Below are positions 58,514 to 64,000 of a stretch of 64,000 nucleotides of DNA, in pieces. The notes beneath the pieces were generated by a model that did not search any database, had not been told where the DNA came from, and saw only the letters and a list, made by a program, of their open reading frames with translations. How positions within the stretch are numbered: the stretch's first letter is position 1; the number at the start of each line of letters is the position of its first letter. Origin of the DNA: an uncultured Candidatus Melainabacteria bacterium (GTDB lineage Bacteria > Cyanobacteriota > Vampirovibrionia > Gastranaerophilales > Gastranaerophilaceae); assembly GCA_947090755.1 (NCBI GenBank), contig CAMUPF010000005.1, positions 1-64,000 of the forward strand, read 5' to 3'. The translations under genes were made by a program, and so were the position numbers.

Positions 58514-59089
58514 ATGAGTAATGAAGTTTTGGAATTGTTGGAATCAGCGGAAGGCGTTTTGCACGGGCATTTTTGTCTGACATCGGGTTTGCATTCTGAT
58601 ATTTATTTTCAGTGTGCAAAATTGTATCAGTATCCGCAAACAGTTGAAAAAATTGCCAAAAGAATAGCAGAACAGCTTAAAGATGTGGAATTTGATACTG
58701 TTGTTGCACCTGCAATCGGCGCTGTAATCATAGGTTATGAAACCGCTAAACAAACAGGCAAAAGAAATCTTTTTGTTGAAAGAAAAGACGGAGTAATGCA
58801 GTTACGCCGCGGGTATACTCTTAAAAAAGGTGAAAGAGTAGTGATTATGGAGGACGTAATTACGACCGCTAAGACTATTCACGAAACCATCGACGCCTTG
58901 AAAGAGTTTGAAGTTGAAATCGCGGCAGTTGGCTGTATTGTTGACAGAACTTGCGGGAAAACCGGTTTAAATATTAAATCTTTACTTCAAATTGAGCCGG
59001 TAACGTACGAACCGGACAACTGTCCGTTATGTAAAGCGGGTTTGCCGCTTGTAAAACCGGGAAGCAGAACAACAGTAATCGCGGGGTAG
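58514..59089 (+). CDS. pyrE: Orotate phosphoribosyltransferase
   Basis: Converts orotate and PRPP to OMP. The PRPP loop reads 'VVIMEDVITTAKTIHETIDAL'; N-terminal 'GHFCLTSGLHSDIYFQCAKL' and 'VVAPAIGAVIIGYETAKQ' are typical. 191 aa, normal. A C-terminal 'CPLCKAG' motif (two Cys) is of the type found in longer bacterial OPRT. It starts 2 bases after pyrD and ends 3 bases before pyrB. Confidence 0.95.
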   Translation: MSNEVLELLESAEGVLHGHFCLTSGLHSDIYFQCAKLYQYPQTVEKIAKRIAEQLKDVEFDTVVAPAIGAVIIGYETAKQTGKRNLFVERKDGVMQLRRGYTLKKGERVVIMEDVITTAKTIHETIDALKEFEVEIAAVGCIVDRTCGKTGLNIKSLLQIEPVTYEPDNCPLCKAGLPLVKPGSRTTVIAG

Positions 59090-59092
59090 ATT

Positions 59093-59998
59093 ATGAAACA
59101 TTTAATTGATATTAAAAGTCTTGATAAATCAGAAATCGCGCAAATCGTTTCGTTAGCGCGTACATTCAAACTGAAAAAACGTCAGCCTTCCGTTGGCGGT
59201 TCAACAGCTTGCTTGATGTTCTTTGAAAATTCAACAAGAACGAAAATATCATTTGATCTTGCAGCACAGAAGCTTGGCATGAATGTAATCCATTTTGACG
59301 GAGGAACATCATCTTTGTCAAAAGGCGAAACGCTTAAAGACACTCTTGAAAATCTTGCGGCAATCGGGGTTGATAATCTTATTGTAAGAACTACGGAGGA
59401 TGATTTTATCCAGCGTTGTATGAGTGAAATTAAAGTTCCGCTTTCTTATGTGAACGCAGGTTCAGGAACTACTGCGCATCCGACGCAGGCGTTGCTGGAT
59501 TTTCTTACTATGCTTGAAAAATTGGCAACTGTTAAAGGGAAGAAAATCTGTATTGTCGGAGATATCGCGCATTCCCGTGTCGCACGTTCAAATATCGAAC
59601 TACTGACCAGATATCAGGCTAATGTTCACGTTGTCGCACCTGAATATTTCATGCCGGAAGACAAACGTGATGATGTAACTTATCACACAAATCTTGCCGA
59701 CGGTATCAAAGATGCAAGTGTTGTAATGGCTTTACGTATTCAGAAAGAGCGTTTTGATAACCTTGAAGGCTACGATATTAACGATTATATCCGCCATTAT
59801 CGTTTGCATTCAAAATTGATTGCAGAATACTGCCAGTATGCACTGATTATGCATCCGGGGCCGGTTAATAGAGATGTGGAAATAACATCAGAACTACTTG
59901 ACAGCAAAAAAGGTCAAACGATTCTTGAACAGGCACAAAACGGAACTTACGTAAGAATGGCCGTTCTTGAAATGTTAAACGCTAAGGGGGCAAATTGA
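59093..59998 (+). CDS. pyrB: Aspartate carbamoyltransferase catalytic subunit
   Basis: Second step of UMP synthesis. Carbamoyl-phosphate site 'FFENSTRTKISFDLAAQKLG' (STRT), 'FDGGTSSLSKGETLKDT', 'NAGSGTTAHPTQALLDFLTM' (HPTQ), 'CIVGDIAHSRVARSN' and 'ALIMHPGPVNRDVEI'. 301 aa, normal. No pyrI regulatory subunit follows, so the enzyme probably lacks allosteric control by nucleotides in this operon. Overlaps pyrC by 4 bases. Confidence 0.96.
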   Translation: MKHLIDIKSLDKSEIAQIVSLARTFKLKKRQPSVGGSTACLMFFENSTRTKISFDLAAQKLGMNVIHFDGGTSSLSKGETLKDTLENLAAIGVDNLIVRTTEDDFIQRCMSEIKVPLSYVNAGSGTTAHPTQALLDFLTMLEKLATVKGKKICIVGDIAHSRVARSNIELLTRYQANVHVVAPEYFMPEDKRDDVTYHTNLADGIKDASVVMALRIQKERFDNLEGYDINDYIRHYRLHSKLIAEYCQYALIMHPGPVNRDVEITSELLDSKKGQTILEQAQNGTYVRMAVLEMLNAKGAN

Positions 59999-61041
59999 TA
60001 TTCGACTTGCAAGGTAATAAGTTAATAACAAACGGATTTGTCGAACTTCACTGTCATTTGCGTGAACCGGGTTTTGAGTACAAAGAAGATATTGAATCCG
60101 GCATCGCGGCGGCAAAAGCGGGTGGTTACGGGATTATTTGTCCTATGCCGAATACAAAGCCTGTTTGTGATAACCTTGAAACTTTGCGATATATCAAAAC
60201 GCGCGCAAATGAAGTCGGCGGCGTGAAAGTTCTTCCGGTATGTGCAATGACGAAAGGCTTGAATAGTGACGAACTTGTGGATTTTGAGGCTTTGCGTAGT
60301 GCGGGGGCAATTGCGTTTTCTAACGACGGCAGGCCGGTTGAGAATATGGAAACCTTTAAGCGGATTTTGCAGGAGGGCAAGCGGCTTGGCTTAGTGATGA
60401 TGTCGCATGCGGAAAATACGGCGTTTTCACCGTTTGATAACCGTTCTGAGTACACCGCGGTTGAGCGCGAATTGAAGGTGGTTGAAGAAGTTGGCGGACA
60501 GCTGCATTTTTGCCATATTTCGACAAAAGAGTCGCTTGAACTTATACGCGCGGCTAAGAAAAAAGGCTTGAATGTAACCTGCGAAACTGCTCCGCACTAT
60601 TTTACTTTATGTGGACGGCATGATGAGGCGCGGTTTAAGATGAATCCGCCTTTGCGCAGTGAAGATGACGGGCTTGCAGTGGTTGAAGCGTTAAAAGACG
60701 GAACAATTGACGCTATTGCGACAGACCACGCGCCGCATTCAATTGAAGAAAAGACAAAGTCGTTTGATGAAGCACCGTTCGGAATCGTAGGTTTTGAAAC
60801 CGCGTTTGCGCTCGGCTATACAAATTTGGTTCGCACAGGTCATCTGTCGCTTGAACAGCTTTTAGAGAAAATGATAGACAATCCTGCGCGCATAATAGGT
60901 GTGGAGCCGTTTGGCCGCGTGGAAATAGATTTAGATAAAGAATGGGGTGTGAAAGCCTCCGAATTTAAAACAAAGGCGAAAATTTCGCCGTTTGAGGGGA
61001 TGAAACTATACGGAAAAATTATTAGGAGTCAATATGTTTAA
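59995..61041 (+). CDS. pyrC: Dihydroorotase
   Basis: Third step of UMP synthesis; zinc amidohydrolase. TTG start at 59995 (AAGGGGG upstream), overlapping the pyrB stop by 4 bases. Metal motif reads ELHCHLREPG, with Glu where most have Asp. 'PMPNTKPVCDN', 'CHISTKESLELI', 'VTCETAPHYF', 'MNPPLRSEDD' and 'ATDHAPHSIEEK' complete the signature. 348 aa, shorter than class I enzymes (about 425), with the C-terminal part reduced. Confidence 0.9.
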   Translation: MIFDLQGNKLITNGFVELHCHLREPGFEYKEDIESGIAAAKAGGYGIICPMPNTKPVCDNLETLRYIKTRANEVGGVKVLPVCAMTKGLNSDELVDFEALRSAGAIAFSNDGRPVENMETFKRILQEGKRLGLVMMSHAENTAFSPFDNRSEYTAVERELKVVEEVGGQLHFCHISTKESLELIRAAKKKGLNVTCETAPHYFTLCGRHDEARFKMNPPLRSEDDGLAVVEALKDGTIDAIATDHAPHSIEEKTKSFDEAPFGIVGFETAFALGYTNLVRTGHLSLEQLLEKMIDNPARIIGVEPFGRVEIDLDKEWGVKASEFKTKAKISPFEGMKLYGKIIRSQYV

Positions 61042-61771
61042 AATTAATCCAAAAATTAAAGAAAAAATCGTTTTAGCACTTGATGTTGATACGGTCGAAG
61101 AGGCAAAGAAGCTTATAACAGAGTTGAAAGACTATGTGGGCGTTTTCAAAGTCGGGCTTCAATTCTACACAGCAAACGGCGGGGAAGTTTTTGAGTTTAT
61201 GAAAGAAATCGGCGCGGAGTTTTTCTTTGATGTCAAGTTGATGGATATTCCGAATACTGTTAAAAAGGCGTCAGAGAATATAATTAAATCCGGCGCAACT
61301 TTTTACAATCTTCACGCCCTCGGCGGAAGCGAAATGATGAGGCAATCAGCACTGGGAGCGCGCGAAATGGCTCAGAAACTCGGTGTTAAAGAGCCGACGA
61401 TCTTGGCGGTTACGGTTTTGACAAGTATCAGTGATGAAATTTTGTCGGAGGAATTGAAGATTAACCAAACAGCCTTGCAATACGTTGAAACCCTTGCAAA
61501 ACTTGCAAAAGAAAGCGGGCTTACAGGTGTTGTCGCATCAGTTTTTGAAGCAAGAAGAATTAAAGAGGTTTGCGGCGCAGATTTTAAAGTTCTCTGTCCG
61601 GGGATTCGCCCTGAATGGTCAGTGAAAGGCGACCAAAAACGTCTTGCGACTCCTGCCTTTGCGGTAAAAGAAGGCGCGGATTACCTTGTTATAGGCCGTG
61701 CTGTCACAGCCGCTGAAAACAAACTCGAAGCTATGCAAAAAATTTATGAAGAAATAGAAAGTGTATTATAA
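61034..61771 (+). CDS. pyrF: Orotidine 5'-phosphate decarboxylase
   Basis: Last step to UMP. Catalytic 'FFDVKLMDIPNTVKKA' (Lys/Asp), 'VLALDVDTVEEA', 'GVVASVFEARRI' and 'LCPGIRPEW...DYLVIGRAVTAAEN' match the family. 245 aa, normal group I enzyme. Overlaps pyrC by 8 bases and carA by one base. Confidence 0.95.
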   Translation: MFKINPKIKEKIVLALDVDTVEEAKKLITELKDYVGVFKVGLQFYTANGGEVFEFMKEIGAEFFFDVKLMDIPNTVKKASENIIKSGATFYNLHALGGSEMMRQSALGAREMAQKLGVKEPTILAVTVLTSISDEILSEELKINQTALQYVETLAKLAKESGLTGVVASVFEARRIKEVCGADFKVLCPGIRPEWSVKGDQKRLATPAFAVKEGADYLVIGRAVTAAENKLEAMQKIYEEIESVL

Positions 61772-62901
61772 TGGCGAAATTATTATTATCTAACGGTGAA
61801 GTTTTTGAGGGAAAGTCAATCGGCTATGAAGGCACGGCGTTTGGCGAAATCTGTTTTAACACCTCAATGGCCGGATATCAGGAAATCCTGACAGACCCTT
61901 CTTATGCAGAGCAGGTAATCGTTATGACTTACCCTGAAATAGGCAACTACGGGATTAACAAAGACGATTTTGAAAGTTCAAAGGTTCACGCAACAGGCTT
62001 TGTTATCAAGAATTTTTGTGAAAAAGAAAGTCACTATCTTTCATCTGTCAAACTTGATGAATACTTAAAACAGAAAAAAGTCGTTGCAATTGAGGGCGTT
62101 GACACAAGGCGGCTGACAACGATTATCCGCGAAACCGGTGCTATGAATTGCGTCATAACCTCTGGCGAATTAACCGATGAACACCGTGAGGGGCTTAAAA
62201 ATTATTCGATGGATAAAAATATCGCAGAAATAGTTTCGCGAAAATCCAAAGAGGTTATCAAAAGTAAAGCGGAAAACAGAAAAATCAGAATTGCCGTAAT
62301 CGATTGCGGCATTAAAAAGAGTATTCTCGACAATTTGATTAAACAGGGATGTACGCTTACGATTTATCCGTCTGACGTCAGTGCAAAAGAGATTTTGAAA
62401 GAAAAATTTAACGCGGTTTTAATTTCAAACGGCCCCGGTGATCCGGCAGATGCTCTGAAAACCATTGAAACAACAAAAGAATTAATCGGCAAAATCCCTG
62501 TTTATGGGATTTGTCTCGGGTACCAGATTTTGAGCATTGCGCTGGGCGGTAAAACCTACAAACTCAAATACGGCCACCGTGGCGGTAATCACCCTGTTAT
62601 TAATAAACAGACAAACAAAGTTTTTATGACGTCGCAAAATCACGGTTATGCGGTTGACGTTGAAACATTGCCTGAAAACGCTTATGCAACTTACGTAAAC
62701 CTTAACGACAGAACGCTTGAAGGCTTTGCATGTCCGGAACTTCAAATTGAAGCGGTTCAGTTTCACCCTGAAGCCGCTCCGGGGCCGGACGATGCGTGTC
62801 CAATTTTTGACGAATGGGTCGCGCAGATTAAACAGGACAGGCATGATAAAAAATTCTTCGGAATCTTAGGAAAATTAGGAGGCAAAAATGCCAAGAAATA
62901 A
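61771..62901 (+). CDS. carA: Carbamoyl-phosphate synthase small subunit
   Basis: Glutamine amidotransferase part of carbamoyl-phosphate synthase. N-terminal domain '[40 protein letters not shown]'; class I amidotransferase domain with nucleophile Cys in '[17 protein letters not shown]' and His/Glu in '[12 protein letters not shown]'. 376 aa, normal. Overlaps carB by 14 bases. Confidence 0.96.
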   Translation: MAKLLLSNGEVFEGKSIGYEGTAFGEICFNTSMAGYQEILTDPSYAEQVIVMTYPEIGNYGINKDDFESSKVHATGFVIKNFCEKESHYLSSVKLDEYLKQKKVVAIEGVDTRRLTTIIRETGAMNCVITSGELTDEHREGLKNYSMDKNIAEIVSRKSKEVIKSKAENRKIRIAVIDCGIKKSILDNLIKQGCTLTIYPSDVSAKEILKEKFNAVLISNGPGDPADALKTIETTKELIGKIPVYGICLGYQILSIALGGKTYKLKYGHRGGNHPVINKQTNKVFMTSQNHGYAVDVETLPENAYATYVNLNDRTLEGFACPELQIEAVQFHPEAAPGPDDACPIFDEWVAQIKQDRHDKKFFGILGKLGGKNAKK

Positions 62902-64000
62902 TAATATAAAAAAGGTTTTAGTAATAGGCTCCGGCCCAATCGTAATTGGTCAGGCAGCGGAATTTGACTATGCGGGCGTGCAGGCATGCAGAGCGCTCAG
63001 GGAAGAAGGGATTCAAGTAGTGCTTGTAAACTCCAACCCTGCGACGATTATGACTGATGAAAACATCGCGGATAAGGTTTATATTGAACCGCTGACGATT
63101 GAAGCGTTTAATGATATTATCGCGCGCGAAAAACCCGACGGACTTCTGGCAGGACTCGGCGGTCAAACAGGTCTGAACCTTGCGGTTGAACTTCATAACG
63201 CCGGAATTTTGGATAAATATGGCGTAAAGCTTCTGGGCACAACGATTGAATCTATCCAAAAAGCCGAGGACAGGGAACTTTTCAAGGAATTAATGCTTGA
63301 AATAGGTGAGCCTATCCCTGAAAGCATTACGGTTTCAAATCTCGCTGACGCTCAAAAATTCGCCGATAAAATCGGGTTCCCGCTCATTATCAGACCGGCT
63401 TTTACACTTGGCGGTTCAGGCGGCGGCATCGCAACCACGCAAGAAGAGTTTGAAGAAATCGTTCACAGCGGTTTACTTCGAAGCCCGATTTCGCAGATTC
63501 TGGTAGAGCGCAGTATCGCAGGCTTTAAGGAAGTTGAATACGAAGTTATGCGCGACGCAAACGACACCGCAATCGCAATTTGTAATATGGAAAATATCGA
63601 CCCTATAGGTATCCATACCGGCGACAGTTTTGTTGTCGCGCCATCTCAAACGCTTACGAATAAAGAGTATCAAATGCTTAGAAGTTCCGCGTTGAAAATT
63701 ATTCGCGCGCTCAAAATCGAGGGCGGATGTAACGTTCAATACGCGCTTGATACCGCAAGCAACCAGTATTATGTAATTGAGGTTAACCCGCGCGTCAGCC
63801 GCTCATCAGCGCTTGCGTCAAAAGCAACCGGCTACCCGATTGCAAAGGTCACGACAAAAATCGCTATCGGCTACCATCTGCACGAGATTCCAAACTCAAT
63901 TACGCAAAAAACAGTCGCAGCGTTTGAACCCGCGCTTGATTACGTGGTAACAAAAATTCCCAAATGGCCGTTTGATAAATTTGATCAGGGCGACAGGCTT
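62888..64000 (+). CDS. carB: Carbamoyl-phosphate synthase large subunit (3' end outside window)
   Basis: ATG at 62888, 14 bases inside carA. The window contains the first 371 residues: '[33 protein letters not shown]', '[18 protein letters not shown]', the ATP-grasp start '[26 protein letters not shown]', '[18 protein letters not shown]' and '[38 protein letters not shown]'. The complete protein is normally about 1070 aa. It supplies carbamoyl phosphate to PyrB at the operon's end. Confidence 0.96.
   Translation, partial: MPRNNNIKKVLVIGSGPIVIGQAAEFDYAGVQACRALREEGIQVVLVNSNPATIMTDENIADKVYIEPLTIEAFNDIIAREKPDGLLAGLGGQTGLNLAVELHNAGILDKYGVKLLGTTIESIQKAEDRELFKELMLEIGEPIPESITVSNLADAQKFADKIGFPLIIRPAFTLGGSGGGIATTQEEFEEIVHSGLLRSPISQILVERSIAGFKEVEYEVMRDANDTAIAICNMENIDPIGIHTGDSFVVAPSQTLTNKEYQMLRSSALKIIRALKIEGGCNVQYALDTASNQYYVIEVNPRVSRSSALASKATGYPIAKVTTKIAIGYHLHEIPNSITQKTVAAFEPALDYVVTKIPKWPFDKFDQGDRL

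Noticed and set aside
1-64000. CRISPR arrays, prophage or rRNA genes
   Set aside because: No regularly spaced direct repeats, phage genes or rRNA sequences were seen on reading the whole window.

Overview
The window looks like the chromosome of a low-GC, non-photosynthetic relative of the cyanobacteria, most likely a gut Gastranaerophilales/Melainabacteria-type bacterium. This is an inference. It rests on an LdpA homologue (otherwise a cyanobacterial clock-input protein), diderm traits (RND/TolC pump, AsmA-like protein, probable outer-membrane barrel), PilT, and several unrecognised proteins carrying a short 'SFG/HFQG' motif. No photosynthesis, mobile-element transposase, phage or CRISPR genes are visible.

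The backbone is housekeeping. From left to right: DciA-like protein, NrnA, YihY, beta-lactamase-fold hydrolase, LdpA and RibF; rpsE-rpmD-rplO-secY; small lineage proteins, PnuC and a kinase-like protein; tRNA-Leu(CAA), alaS and dut; a GH57 enzyme; prs; a zinc-ribbon/RGG protein with rimM-trmD; recO-pilT; an envelope and TPR block; dnaJ-grpE; a tripartite efflux operon; panD and a 1280-aa AsmA-like protein; manC; a two-component pair; tRNA-Leu(UAA). The right end is a complete UMP-biosynthesis operon, pyrK-D-E-B-C-F-carA-carB, cut by the window edge. It is preceded by a promoter, a 15-codon leader peptide and a terminator hairpin that look like a transcription attenuator.

The most striking content is a dispersed family of six type IV pilin-like genes (A 3-1007, B 9367-10378 minus, C 22042-23065, D 25513-26544 minus, E 36089-37232, F 51319-52486), each set singly between housekeeping transcription units. 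The five complete copies share a TTGACA-like -35, a 17-nt spacer and a CATAAT -10, then a short start region that runs into an uninterrupted G tract (11 or 13 G) before the prepilin helix. From the normal start only copy D (11 G) is in frame; B (11 G) and C, E and F (13 G) are out of frame and hit early stops. This is the architecture of a slipped-strand, phase-variable surface-antigen repertoire. The first ~100 residues of the pilins are almost identical between copies while their codons are scrambled (A versus C: about 56 silent and 2 replacement codon differences in 100). The C-terminal lectin/FGE-like domains diverge strongly. Two copies carry palindromic repeat elements inserted in the open leader between the G tract and the pilin helix. 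pilT and a secretin-independent housekeeping context lie nearby, but no other pilus assembly genes are in the window.
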